Part shown: positions 53,735-61,879 of the stretch, one piece after another
Position numbering within the stretch: position 1 is the first letter of the stretch
How the letters are laid out: the number at the start of each line of letters is the position of its first letter
NCBI RefSeq assembly: GCF_003130795.1
Contig: NZ_CP029357.1
Coordinates: 248,001 to 312,000, forward strand
Direction of reading: 5' to 3'
DNA from: Azospirillum thermophilum
Lineage (GTDB): Bacteria > Pseudomonadota > Alphaproteobacteria > Azospirillales > Azospirillaceae
Length of the DNA: 64,000 bases
The notes under the pieces: generated by a model
Seen by the model: only the letters and a program-made list of their open reading frames with translations
Told to the model about the DNA's origin: nothing
The model's database searches: none
Position numbers and translations under genes: made by a program

Positions 53735-55066
53735 CAGGGCTCCGAATCCAGGTTAACGGATTTTGGCGGCAAGGATGGCGTCGAGGTAATCGGTGTCCCA
53801 TCCCGCCAGCTTTCGTCGGAGCTTGATGCTTGTCGCTTTGGGTTTGGCCGGTTTTTTGGTGGCGCGCCGCAGTCCCGAGCGCGGCCGGGCGGGTTCCTCG
53901 GCCTTGCGGACGAGATTGATGGCGAAATGGCGGACGACGGCCATGTTCTGAGCGCCATGTCCCTTGCGCAAGCGGGACTGGTCGTCGGTGAAGACGACGT
54001 CGAGAACCCAATGCAGCCGGTTCTCGATGCCCCAATGCCCCCGAATGGCCTCAGCCGCTGCCTGGGCGCTCAGCGTGGCGGAAGAAACGTAGTAGCGGGT
54101 GTCGAAGCGGCAGCGGTCCTTCAACTCGGCTTTGCTGCCAACCCGAATGATCGAGGCGACGGCGGGCAGACGCACCTCGCCGGGGAAGCGGCGCTCGCCG
54201 GTCAGCCAATCGACCTCGCGGGCGACCGTGACCGTGCGCTGCTCGATCCGGCCATGGCCCTTGTCGATGTCGGTGGCGTGCTCGAGGGCCACGTCCGGGG
54301 CCTCGGCGAAGTAAGTTTCGATCTCATCGCGCAGGGTCGGCTGGTTGGCCTTGACCGCCAGCAGGTAGTCGGCCCCGGCGTCGCGGATGGCTTGGGCGAT
54401 GGTGGCGTTGCAGGCGATGGCGTCGATGGTCACGATCGCTCCCGTGAGGCCGCCGTCGGCCGCCAGGCGCTCCAGAAGAACGGGAATGGCCGCGAGTTCG
54501 CCAGCCTTGTCTTCGACGGCTTCCTGCCCGAGCACCAGACGGCTGGTGGTGGCGAAGGCCGACACCAAGTGGAGAGGGGCTTGAGCGCGGCTGCGGTCAT
54601 GGCTGCGCCGCGAGGTCTTGCCGTCGATGGCGACAAGCTCGGGGCGGTCGGGCCAAGCCTCGCGCACCCAGGCTGTGAAGCAGTCCTGGAACAGGCACGG
54701 GTTGATCCGGTTCATGAACACGGTCAGCCAGCGTCCGCTCGGCACCCCGTGATGGTAGGGCTGAAACCGCCGCAGAAAATCGAGCCGGGCTTCGCCCCAC
54801 GCTGCGATCGCCTCATAATCCTCACAATCGGCGATCGTCCCACAGACCGCCAGAAGCAGAATCTCCGGCAAGGGATAGGCCACCCGCCACGGATCGCGCG
54901 GATCGTCGATCAGCGAAAAATGATCCAGCAGCGCCTTCAGACGCGATTTCTGACCAAATTCGGCTGCGATGGAACTCATGGCACGGCACCCCCGATCCGG
55001 TTCGGCCCCACCGAATCAGAAACCGTGCCGTTCGTAAACCAGCGTTAACCCGACTTCGGAGCCCTG
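53735..55066 (-). mobile_element. ISAs1-family insertion sequence, complete
   Basis: 1332 bp bounded by matching ends: left CAGGGCTCCGAA then GGTTAACG, right (reverse complement) CAGGGCTCCGAA then GGGTTAACGC. It is flanked by the exact 10-bp direct repeat CGGGAAAAGC at 53725-53734 and 55067-55076, a target-site duplication of the size seen with this family. One transposase gene fills it. Intact ends and duplication indicate a fairly recent insertion, in the gap after putA and copy B. Confidence 0.93.
53753..54979 (-). CDS. ISAs1-family transposase
   Basis: 408 residues. N-terminal DUF4372-like region SLIDDPRDPWRVAYPLPEIL; DDE catalytic core with VAIDGKTSRRS (first Asp), VTIDAIACNATIAQAIRDAG (second Asp) and AIRGHWGIENRLHWVLDVVF leading to the acidic FTDDQSRLRKGHGAQNMA; Arg/Lys-rich C-terminus. 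These motif spacings are those of ISAs1 elements, such as ISAs1 and ISMac-type relatives. The frame is uninterrupted, so the element may be active. Confidence 0.93.
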   Translation of the reverse strand: MSSIAAEFGQKSRLKALLDHFSLIDDPRDPWRVAYPLPEILLLAVCGTIADCEDYEAIAAWGEARLDFLRRFQPYHHGVPSGRWLTVFMNRINPCLFQDCFTAWVREAWPDRPELVAIDGKTSRRSHDRSRAQAPLHLVSAFATTSRLVLGQEAVEDKAGELAAIPVLLERLAADGGLTGAIVTIDAIACNATIAQAIRDAGADYLLAVKANQPTLRDEIETYFAEAPDVALEHATDIDKGHGRIEQRTVTVAREVDWLTGERRFPGEVRLPAVASIIRVGSKAELKDRCRFDTRYYVSSATLSAQAAAEAIRGHWGIENRLHWVLDVVFTDDQSRLRKGHGAQNMAVVRHFAINLVRKAEEPARPRSGLRRATKKPAKPKATSIKLRRKLAGWDTDYLDAILAAKIR

Positions 55067-55255
55067 CGGGAAAAGCCGGCCGCGAGGGGAAAAAGCCGAT
55101 GTCGCATCCCGCGGGGCGTGTGCTATGCTGCGCCCGCCGCCGCTGCCGTGCGAGCGGTGCGGTACCCGCGAAAACCCCGGACCCGCTCGCAGCGGACGGG
55201 CCGTTGATTTTCCAGGGGTCTTGGACATCGTTGAGAACGAAACGGAACCGGAAAA

Positions 55256-55273
55256 CCTGACCGGACGGTCAGG
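55256..55273. promoter_or_regulatory. perfect 7-bp inverted repeat, TetR-operator-like
   Basis: CCTGACC-GGAC-GGTCAGG. It shares 12 consecutive bases (ACCTGACCGGAC) with the candidate operator at 13182-13199. It lies between the IS and the CRISPR repeats with no gene start nearby, so it may be a remnant of a promoter or a binding site for a regulator acting at a distance. Confidence 0.4.
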
Positions 55274-55336
55274 ATCGCGGACCGCTCGAATCCGCAGCCG
55301 ATTCGGGCGGCTTTTCAACAGGGTACGGGGTACCCT

Positions 55337-55445
55337 GTCTTCCCAGGCAGCAATGCCTGGGCCTCATTGAAGCAGGTAGGCTTGATACGCGAGGAAATCC
55401 CACTGTTCGTCTTCCCAGGCAGCAATGCCTGGGCCTCATTGAAAC
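55337..55445 (+). CRISPR. orphan mini-CRISPR, two repeats and one spacer
   Basis: Two near-identical 37-bp repeats at 55337-55373 and 55409-55445 flank a 35-bp spacer (55374-55408). Each begins GTCTTCCCAGGCAGCAATGC, contains the perfect 8-bp hairpin CCCAGGCA-GCAA-TGCCTGGG, and ends CCTCATTGAAAC in repeat 2 or CCTCATTGAAGC in repeat 1, the single difference. The ATTGAAAC ending and the repeat/spacer lengths are typical of CRISPR. The spacer begins AGGTAGGCTTGATACGCGAG. No third repeat follows, and no cas gene is in the window. An AT-richer stretch before it (55200-55336) could be a leader. The remaining gap to 55619 holds only a short tandem repeat. Confidence 0.8.
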
Positions 55446-55539
55446 GAGTAGCTCCAGACCTTGACCTCGGCGCCGTTGCGGACGCCTCCCGACAGGGGGG
55501 CGTCCGCTCGATTTCCGCCGTCGCGGCGGGGACGGGGGA

Positions 55540-55578
55540 CCCGTCCTCGCCGCCCGTCCTCGCCGCCCGTCCTCGCCG
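55540..55578. repeat. 13-bp tandem repeat, three units
   Basis: CCCGTCCTCGCCG three times in a row, exactly, in the intergenic region before the cyclase gene's 3' end. It is not a multiple of three in unit length. No function suggested. Confidence 0.85.
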
Positions 55579-55619
55579 ATGGACGGGCCGGTGCCCAGCC
55601 CTCCACCCTCGATCCCCCC

Positions 55620-56393
55620 TCAGCCCTCGACCAGGGCCAGCACGCGCAGGGGGCTGCCGGAGCCGTTGCGGATCTTCAGCGGGGCCGCCAGGATCAGCGC
55701 GCCGGTCGGCGGCAGCCGGTCGAGGTTGGTCAGGCATTGCAGGCCATAGCGGCCGGCGCCGTGCAGCAGAGTGTGGGCCGGATAGGCGGGGTCGAGCAGA
55801 TGGGCCTGGCCGGCGTCGGTGCCGATGGTCTCCACCCCGAAGCCGATCACCTGACGGTCGAGCAGACAGCGCACCGCCTCGGCCGAGGGGCCGGGGGTGT
55901 GGGCGCCGTCCTCGCGGCGGTTGGTGTAGGCGTCGCCCTCGCGCTTCGACCAGTCGGTGCGCAGCAGGACCCAGGCGCCCGCCGGGATGCGGCCGTGCGC
56001 GGCCTCCCACGCCTCGATGTCGGCGGGAGTCAGCAGGAAGTCGGGATCGGCCGCCGCCCGGGCGGAACAGTCGATCACCACCGCCGGGGCGACGAAATCG
56101 CGCGGCGGGATGCTGTCCACGCTGTTGTCCGGCAGGTCGCGGCCGGTCACCCAATGGACCGGGGCGTCGAAATGGGTGCCGGTGTGCTCGCCCACCGTGA
56201 AGTTGTTCCAGTACCAGGCGACGCCGCGGCTGTCATAGCGCGAGATCTCCTGCATCGAGAAGCCGGCGCACTGGCCGAACTCCGGCGGCAGGGCGATGGT
56301 CGGGGTGTCGGGGGACAGCGGCTGGGTCAGGTCGATCACGCGGATCGCGCCGGACGACAGGGCCTGGGCGAGGGATTGAAGGGTACCGGACAT
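55620..56393 (-). CDS. cyclase-family hydrolase, isatin hydrolase / arylformamidase-like
   Basis: 257 residues. The metal motif of the family, HTGTHFDAPVHW, is at residues 70-81 (His70, His74, Asp76, His80), preceded by IDLTQPLSPDTPTIALPPEF. Members include kynurenine formamidase and the manganese isatin hydrolase, which opens isatin to isatinate. Last gene of the six-gene oxidative operon, after a FAD oxidoreductase. Isatin is favoured because a StyA-type monooxygenase with flavin reductase, able to make oxindoles from indole in known clusters, is encoded upstream. Kynurenine formamidase is possible, but no kynurenine gene is nearby. Confidence 0.75.
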   Translation of the reverse strand: MSGTLQSLAQALSSGAIRVIDLTQPLSPDTPTIALPPEFGQCAGFSMQEISRYDSRGVAWYWNNFTVGEHTGTHFDAPVHWVTGRDLPDNSVDSIPPRDFVAPAVVIDCSARAAADPDFLLTPADIEAWEAAHGRIPAGAWVLLRTDWSKREGDAYTNRREDGAHTPGPSAEAVRCLLDRQVIGFGVETIGTDAGQAHLLDPAYPAHTLLHGAGRYGLQCLTNLDRLPPTGALILAAPLKIRNGSGSPLRVLALVEG

Positions 56394-56451
56394 GGATGAA
56401 GCCTCCGCTGTGGGGGAACGGCCGTTGGCGGCCTGTTGTGGTTGAGGGCGG

Positions 56452-58032
56452 TCAGCGCAGCGACTGCGCCAGCAGATAGCCCGAGCCGCCGCCGAGGCCG
56501 GGGCCGGGATGGGTGGAGGCGCCGATGTGGTAGAGCTTCGGCACCGGGGTGCGGTGGTTGACCGAGTCCTTGAAGGGCCGCCACAGGAAGAACTGGTCGA
56601 TGCCGCAGAACCCGCCATAGGGATCGCCGCCGACGAGGTTCATGTTCAGCGCCTCCAGGTCGGCCGGGGAATAGCAGCGGCGGCCGAGCACGCTGTCGCG
56701 GAACCCCTCGATATGGCCGGCCAGGATCGCCTCCACCCGGTCAGCGTAGCGCTCGCGCAGTTCCGCCGTCCATCGCCCGTCCGGAGGGGGCGCGATCTCG
56801 CCCGCCGCGTCGCCCTTCACATGGCGCGGCGCCTCGGGAAGCTGCAGCCACAGGATGGCCTTGCCCTCCGGGCAGCGCGAGGGGTCGAGTGCGGTGGGCT
56901 GGCCGACGCAGATGGTCGGGGTGGCCGGCAGCATGCCGCGCACCGCCTCGTTCGCCGCCTTCGACACGCCGTCGAGGCCGGGGGTGAGATGCAGCAGAGC
57001 CACCTTGTCGAGCCCCGGCGCCCTCCAGGCCGGCGGGCGGGACAGCGCATAGTGGATCTGCATGTTGCCGTTGCCGTAGCGGTAGGCGGCGGCCTTCTCC
57101 CGCTGCTCCGGCGGGACCGGCGTGTCGGCCAGCAGGCGGCCGTAGAGCTGCGTCGGGGTGACGGAGCAGATGACGCCCTGCCCCGCCTCCAGCCGTTCCC
57201 CGTTCGCCAGCAGGACGCCGCCGGCCGCCCCCCTGGCGTCGCGCAGGATGGCCGAGACGTCGGCGCCGGTGCGGATCTCGCCGCCCTGGTCGGCGATGAG
57301 GGCGGAGAAGGCGTCGAGCAGCGTCTGCGCGCCGCCCCTGACGATGGGGGCGCCGGCCGCCTCCAGCGCGAAGGCGATGACCTTGCCCATCTGGCCGGAA
57401 CAGGCCGATTCCGGGCCGAGGCCGGTGTGCAGCACCCAGGGCGCCCACAGCGCGCGCAGCTCGTCGGAGCGGTAGCCGCCCTCCAGCCAGGCCCGCGCGG
57501 TGCCGAGGCTGTCGCCGAGGAAGCCGGCAAGGCCGCGCAGGCCGCGCCGCCACATCTCCTTGGCCATCAGCCGGGCGGTGGCGCCGGACCAGAGCTGCCC
57601 GCCCAGCAGGGCGAAGAGCAGACCGGCCTCGCGCTCGATCGCCTCGACGTCGGCTTGGTGGCGCCGGCCGTCCCCGGCGGCGAGCGCCTCGAAGGCGGAG
57701 ACGTTGGCGGCGCGGTCGGTGCGCAGGACGGCATGGCGGCCGTCCGGCAGGAGGACCCCGGTCGGCGTGTCGGTCCCGGCGAAGGAAAGCCCCCGCCGTT
57801 CCAGATCCGCCGCCAGCGCCGCATAGGCGGGGGAGGTGACGAACAGCACGAAGGTGGTCGCCATCACGTCGTGGACGAAGCCGGGGACGGTGACCTGATC
57901 GGTCAGGATGCAGCCGCCGATGCGGTCGTTGCGTTCCAGGATGAGGACGCGGCGGCCCTTGCGCCCGAGAAGAGCCGCCGCGACCAGCGCGTTGATGCCG
58001 CTGCCGACGATGATGTAGTCCGGCCTTGCCAT
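56452..58032 (-). CDS. FAD-dependent oxidoreductase of the phytoene dehydrogenase/PYROXD2 type
   Basis: 526 residues. The FAD-binding start ARPDYIIVGSGINALVAAAL has the GSGINA variant of the dinucleotide motif, and the family's second motif DRIGGCILTD follows. The C-terminal end HIGASTHPGPGLGGGSGYLL is characteristic of COG1233 proteins. Located between the outer-membrane porin-like gene and the cyclase gene. In this setting it could oxidise a hydroxylated indoline to the ketone; carotenoid chemistry is unlikely because no other carotenoid gene is present. Substrate unproven. Confidence 0.82.
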   Translation of the reverse strand: MARPDYIIVGSGINALVAAALLGRKGRRVLILERNDRIGGCILTDQVTVPGFVHDVMATTFVLFVTSPAYAALAADLERRGLSFAGTDTPTGVLLPDGRHAVLRTDRAANVSAFEALAAGDGRRHQADVEAIEREAGLLFALLGGQLWSGATARLMAKEMWRRGLRGLAGFLGDSLGTARAWLEGGYRSDELRALWAPWVLHTGLGPESACSGQMGKVIAFALEAAGAPIVRGGAQTLLDAFSALIADQGGEIRTGADVSAILRDARGAAGGVLLANGERLEAGQGVICSVTPTQLYGRLLADTPVPPEQREKAAAYRYGNGNMQIHYALSRPPAWRAPGLDKVALLHLTPGLDGVSKAANEAVRGMLPATPTICVGQPTALDPSRCPEGKAILWLQLPEAPRHVKGDAAGEIAPPPDGRWTAELRERYADRVEAILAGHIEGFRDSVLGRRCYSPADLEALNMNLVGGDPYGGFCGIDQFFLWRPFKDSVNHRTPVPKLYHIGASTHPGPGLGGGSGYLLAQSLR

Positions 58033-58103
58033 GCCTGTCCCCGCTCAGCGGTTGGAGAAGGTGGGGTCGATAAAAGGCGGGTGAAGGGCCGCGCGGCCCG
58101 CGC

Positions 58104-59000
58104 TCACAGACGCGCGACGAGCTTCACCCAGAGTTTGTCACCTTGCGGCCGGTTTTCGCTGACGAACTCGTGCTGCCACTTGCCGATGAGCGAGATGCCG
58201 CCGAAGTCGTATTGCAGCGCGGGACCGAGGGCGAAGGCCTGCCCGCGGTTGCCGATGTCGGTGCCGCCGCGCCGGTCGCCGGTCGTCTGCCTGAACCAGT
58301 AGCCGCCGAGCCCGGCCGTCCAGTCCCCCCAGTGCTGGCCGGTGAAAAAGTCGGTGTGGAAGGCCTGGCCGGACCGGTAGTCGGTGTCGGTGTTGCGGGT
58401 GTTGAAGGCGTACATCAGCTTGGCCGACGCCTCGAACCCGCTGTCGGACAGGTAGGTGCCGGCCACCACCGGCTCGAACCCCCAATGGTTGGCGCCGATG
58501 TTCAGCGGCTTGGTTTTGTCGTAGCGGCCGGTCGGCAGATAGATGTCGAGCGCCGTCACCAGATGGAAGTTCGGCCAGTGCCAGGAGAGGATGAAGGGAT
58601 CGACCGTGATGTCGCCCAGCCCGAACTGGCGCACCGAGAAGGGGCCGAGGTCGTAGTCGAGATTGACCACCGGCACCAGGATGTGGGCGCCCCAGTTGCC
58701 GCCGAGGATTTGATACTCGCTGACATAGAGCAGGCGGGCCACCTCCGCCGTGGCGTTCAGGCGGAAGTTGACGGGGAGCTTGTCGCCGTCGCCGTCGTTG
58801 ACGCGGTGGGCGGTGTAGTGGGTGAGGTAGTTGAGGAAATAGGTGCCGGGCGGCGGCACCGCGCCGGCCATGATGCCCTCCGCCCCGTCGGGATATTGCG
58901 CGACCGCCTCGGTCGCCCGCGCGGGCGCCGCGGCGGCGAGAGCGGCCGTCACGGCCAGGAGGGAGCACAGCCGCCCGAGGCGGTCGGTGAAGGTCGTCAT
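58104..59000 (-). CDS. outer-membrane transporter-like protein (phenol MetA/SphA family)
   Basis: 298 residues with a signal peptide (LLAVTAALAAAAPARATE, cleavage near residue 30). The mature protein has regular amphipathic beta strands and aromatic girdles (TYFLNYLTHYTAHRVNDGDG; LSWHWPNFHLVTALDIYLPT; ALQYDFGGISLIGKWQHEFV) ending in an aromatic/hydrophobic VKLVARL. This matches the MetA-pathway/transporter family found beside aromatic-degradation genes, thought to be beta-barrels for hydrophobic substrates. Located within the operon between the flavin reductase and FAD oxidoreductase genes. Confidence 0.8.
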   Translation of the reverse strand: MTTFTDRLGRLCSLLAVTAALAAAAPARATEAVAQYPDGAEGIMAGAVPPPGTYFLNYLTHYTAHRVNDGDGDKLPVNFRLNATAEVARLLYVSEYQILGGNWGAHILVPVVNLDYDLGPFSVRQFGLGDITVDPFILSWHWPNFHLVTALDIYLPTGRYDKTKPLNIGANHWGFEPVVAGTYLSDSGFEASAKLMYAFNTRNTDTDYRSGQAFHTDFFTGQHWGDWTAGLGGYWFRQTTGDRRGGTDIGNRGQAFALGPALQYDFGGISLIGKWQHEFVSENRPQGDKLWVKLVARL

Positions 59001-59078
59001 CGTCTCCGGAACTCCCGTTCGGTACTTTTTGGTTCTTGTGGTTCTTGTGGTCCCCTCCCCCCGGGAGAGGGGCCGGGG

Positions 59079-59573
59079 TCACGCCGCGGACAGCAGCGGG
59101 GCGATGCGGGCGTAGGCGCCGGCGGCGAAGACCAGCGGCTCGGTATCGTCCCAGCGGTAGCGCTGGACGCGGCCGAGGATGATCTCGTGGTCGCCGCCGG
59201 GATAGGTCGCCGACACGCTGCATTCGAACACCGCGGTGCAGCCGGCGATCACCGGGGCGCCGCCATGGCCGGGGGTCCACTCCACCCCGGCGAACTTGTC
59301 GTCGGACGGGCGGGCGAACTGCTGGGAGAGATGCTCCTGCCCGGCCGCCAGGATGTTGATGGCGAAGGCGTCCGCCCCGACGAAGGCGTCGAAGCTCGGC
59401 GCCCGGCGCGCCACGCTCCACAGCACCATCGCCGGATCGAGCGAGACGGAGGAGAAGGAGTTGGCGGTCATGCCGACGCAGCGGCCGTCCGGCGTCCGGG
59501 TGGTCATCACCGCGACGCCGGTCGGGAAGCGGCCGAGCGCGCGGCGGAAGTCCTTGGGATCGAGACTGGTCAT
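59079..59573 (-). CDS. flavin reductase family protein (HpaC/StyB type)
   Basis: 164 residues. The flavin-reductase fold opens FRRALGRFPTGVAVMTTRTP, with GRCVGMTANSFSSVSLDPAM and FAINILAAGQEHLSQQFARP following. It supplies reduced FAD to a two-component monooxygenase; the StyA-type partner is the gene immediately upstream (17-bp gap). ATG at 59573 selected: the in-frame sequence upstream is the tail of the monooxygenase gene in another frame. Confidence 0.9.
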   Translation of the reverse strand: MTSLDPKDFRRALGRFPTGVAVMTTRTPDGRCVGMTANSFSSVSLDPAMVLWSVARRAPSFDAFVGADAFAINILAAGQEHLSQQFARPSDDKFAGVEWTPGHGGAPVIAGCTAVFECSVSATYPGGDHEIILGRVQRYRWDDTEPLVFAAGAYARIAPLLSAA

Positions 59574-59589
59574 GGCGGGGTCGTCTCCG

Positions 59590-60819
59590 TCAGGCCGCGG
59601 CGGCCTCTTGGGCCAGGAAGCGGTCGGCCGCCTGCGGGTCGGCGAACCAGGGGAAGAAGCTGGTGGGATCGTTGAAGCCGTTGGCGATGGCCCGCCCGAC
59701 GGCCGGCGAGCCCTGGGCCGCCTGGAGAAGCCGCACCACATGCTCCGGCGGCGGCAGCAGCAGGCCGTTGGTCCAGCCGACCACCCAGCGGGCATAGTCC
59801 CAGTAGCGGTCGAAGGTCCGCTGCATCCAGGCCTCGTCATAGGGCCGGTCGCCGTGGGCCAGGATCTCCTGCAGAAAGATGTTGGCGCATTTGGCGGCGT
59901 TGTTGGAGCCCTGGCCGGTGATCGGGTCGTTGAGCACCAGTGCGTCCGCCATCCCCATCACCGCCGCACCGGAGGGCAGATGCGCCACCGGCTTGCGGAT
60001 GGTCGGCGCGAAGCGGCCGGACAGCGTGCCGAGCCCGTCGGTCAGCTCGATGTGGCGGCAGCGCTCGGCCTCCCAGGGGACGAAGCTGTCGAGGATCCAT
60101 TTGCTGCGGGCGAGATGCTCGGCCGGCGTCTTCACGTCGCCCCAGCAGTCCATCGGGCCGCCGGGAATGCCCTCGAACACCATGATCTCGCAGGGGCCGC
60201 TGTGGGTCAGGGCGGGGAAGACGAAATACTCGCCCACACCGGGGATCAGGTTGAAGCTGACGCGGGAGAAGGGCCGGTGGGGCTCCATCCCGTGGACATA
60301 GGTGAGGCCCAGCGCGCGCATCGGCTTGTCGAAGGCGGACTTTTCGGCGTCGCGCTCGAACAGGCGGCCGATCTCCCCCTTGCCGGAGGCGACGATGACG
60401 AGGTCGCTTGCCGCGCGGTAGCGGTCGAGGTCGGCAAGCTCCGCGTCATGGATGACGAGCGCGCCGCCGAGATCCTCGAAGGCCTGCATGAAGCGGGGCA
60501 TCTTCACCCGCTGGTCGACCGACCGGGCCGGGCGGTCGAGCCGGTAGGCCCAGTCGAGCGCCTTGCCGCCCGCCGGGTCGGGCAGGATGAAGCCGATGCC
60601 CTCGATGTCCGGGCAGTCGTCGTGCCAGAAATCGACGTCGAGGCGGCGTTCGACCTCCAGCGCCATGTCGAACATGCACTGGCTGGAGGTGATGCGGCCG
60701 CTGGCGATCTCCTCGCCGGTGCGGTTGGAGACGATGGTGACGCGGTAGCCCGCCTTGAGCAGCCCGATGCCGAGCAGAAGGCCGGACTGGCCGGCCCCGA
60801 TGATGGTGATGTGGCGCAT
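59590..60819 (-). CDS. StyA-type FAD-dependent monooxygenase (styrene/indole monooxygenase family)
   Basis: 409 residues, as StyA. The FAD-binding start is RHITIIGAGQSGLLLGIGLL with GxGxxG at 8-13. StyA-like landmarks follow: VDQRVKMPRFMQAFEDLGGA, VIVASGKGEIGRLFERDAEK with SAFDKPMRALGL, and the FAD-contact GQGSNNAAKCANIFLQEI near residue 320. These enzymes use reductase-supplied FADH2 to epoxidise styrene or indole. Together with the reductase, SDR and cyclase it resembles the Acinetobacter iif and Cupriavidus ind indole clusters. The ATG at 60819 was chosen over a TTG 24 bp upstream. Substrate not proven from sequence. Confidence 0.85.
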   Translation of the reverse strand: MRHITIIGAGQSGLLLGIGLLKAGYRVTIVSNRTGEEIASGRITSSQCMFDMALEVERRLDVDFWHDDCPDIEGIGFILPDPAGGKALDWAYRLDRPARSVDQRVKMPRFMQAFEDLGGALVIHDAELADLDRYRAASDLVIVASGKGEIGRLFERDAEKSAFDKPMRALGLTYVHGMEPHRPFSRVSFNLIPGVGEYFVFPALTHSGPCEIMVFEGIPGGPMDCWGDVKTPAEHLARSKWILDSFVPWEAERCRHIELTDGLGTLSGRFAPTIRKPVAHLPSGAAVMGMADALVLNDPITGQGSNNAAKCANIFLQEILAHGDRPYDEAWMQRTFDRYWDYARWVVGWTNGLLLPPPEHVVRLLQAAQGSPAVGRAIANGFNDPTSFFPWFADPQAADRFLAQEAAAA

Positions 60820-60843
60820 GTGAAGTCCCTGCCTGTTCCTCAA

Positions 60844-60877
60844 TTGGGCCTGTTCGTCAGTTGGGCCTGTTCGTCAG
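60844..60877. repeat. 17-bp tandem duplication at the SDR stop codon
   Basis: TTGGGCCTGTTCGTCAG occurs twice back to back. The second unit contains the SDR stop codon. It looks like a recent slipped duplication in the short gap between the SDR and monooxygenase genes. Confidence 0.9.
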
Positions 60878-61683
60878 TTCGCCAGCCGGGCGATCGGCTG
60901 GTCGGCCTGTTCCGGCCCCATGGCGCTGTAGCCGCCGTCCACCGGCAGGTCGGCGCCGGTGACGAAGGAGGCGGCGTCGGAGCAGAGGAAGAGCACGGCC
61001 TGCGCCACCTCCTCCGGCCGGCCGAGGCGGCCCAGCGCATGGAAGGGGGCGGCCACGCGGTCGGCCTTGCCGCGGTCGCCGCCGCTTAGCTGCTCGATCA
61101 CCGAGGACCAGGTCCAGCCGGGGGAGACGGCGTTGACGCGGATGTTGTCGCGGGCGAGGTCCACCGCGGCGTTGCGGGTGAGCTGGAGGATGGCCGCCTT
61201 CGACACCGGGTAAAGCCAGCGGCCGGACTGGGCGATCTTGCCGCTGATGCTGCCGAAATTGACGACCGCCCCGCCGCCGCGCGCCACCATGTGCGGGCGC
61301 ACCGCCTGCAGCATCATGGCGGCGCCGACCAGGTTGACCTCCAGCGCCTGGAGCCACTGGGCGCGGGTCGAGGCCGGCCCGTCGTCGACATAGCTGCAGG
61401 CGACGTTGACCAGGATGTCGATGCCGCCGGCCGCCCCCTCCGCCGCCGCCCCCCCCTCCGCCGCCGCCGCGACGGTGGCGGCGATGCCGGCGTCGTCGGT
61501 CAGGTCGGTGTGCCGGAAGCGCACCGCCGGGGCGAGCTCCACCGCGATCCGCTCGCCCTTGGCGTGGTCGATGTCGGCGATGGTGACGGCGGCCCCGGCC
61601 TCCGCCAGGGCGCGGACCACATGCTCCCCGATCAGGGTCGCGCCGCCGGCGACGATGGCCACCTTGTTGCGAAGCGCCTGCAT
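60874..61683 (-). CDS. short-chain dehydrogenase/reductase
   Basis: 269 residues, classical SDR: NAD(P) motif VAIVAGGATLIGEHVVRALA (TGxxxGxG variant GGATLIG), NVACSYVDD in place of the usual NNAG, catalytic Ser in VVNFGSISGKIAQSG, YxxxK in YPVSKAAILQL, and a C-terminal LFLCSDAASFVTGADLPVDG. The unusual NVAC is seen in some aromatic-diol dehydrogenases. First gene of the operon, transcribed away from the AraC gene. In indole clusters an SDR handles hydroxyindoline intermediates; this role is inferred. Confidence 0.88.
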   Translation of the reverse strand: MQALRNKVAIVAGGATLIGEHVVRALAEAGAAVTIADIDHAKGERIAVELAPAVRFRHTDLTDDAGIAATVAAAAEGGAAAEGAAGGIDILVNVACSYVDDGPASTRAQWLQALEVNLVGAAMMLQAVRPHMVARGGGAVVNFGSISGKIAQSGRWLYPVSKAAILQLTRNAAVDLARDNIRVNAVSPGWTWSSVIEQLSGGDRGKADRVAAPFHALGRLGRPEEVAQAVLFLCSDAASFVTGADLPVDGGYSAMGPEQADQPIARLAN

Positions 61684-61756
61684 TCCCCCTCCTCCTGCTG
61701 CTGCCGGTCTGGATGGGGCGAGCGTGGCAGCGCGGCGGGAAAGCGACTATCTGCTG

Positions 61757-61832
61757 ATTGCAGGCTTATCCAACCATTGCAGGAAAGTCCCGCCGCGGGC
61801 TATTTCGCCTATGGAATTTTTAAGCTTATAAT
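61757..61832 (+). promoter_or_regulatory. AraC-type direct repeats and -10 element between SDR and araC genes
   Basis: ATTGCAGG occurs at 61757-61764 and again at 61776-61783, spaced 19 bp on the same face of the helix, the layout of AraC-family sites. A perfect TATAAT lies at 61827-61832, in position for the araC-type gene at 61880; no good -35 is apparent. Confidence 0.45.
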
Positions 61833-61879
61833 GTCAGGGCCGCCCATTGGCTGGCCGAGATCGCCGGGGAGTTCGCCGC

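Noticed and set aside
55077..55255. A tRNA or other classical RNA gene after the IS
   Set aside because: No cloverleaf arms, anticodon loop or TTCGA-type T-loop in a consistent arrangement could be found.
55446..55482. A second spacer and third repeat after the CRISPR
   Set aside because: About 36 bp after repeat 2 the sequence does not match the repeat even loosely.
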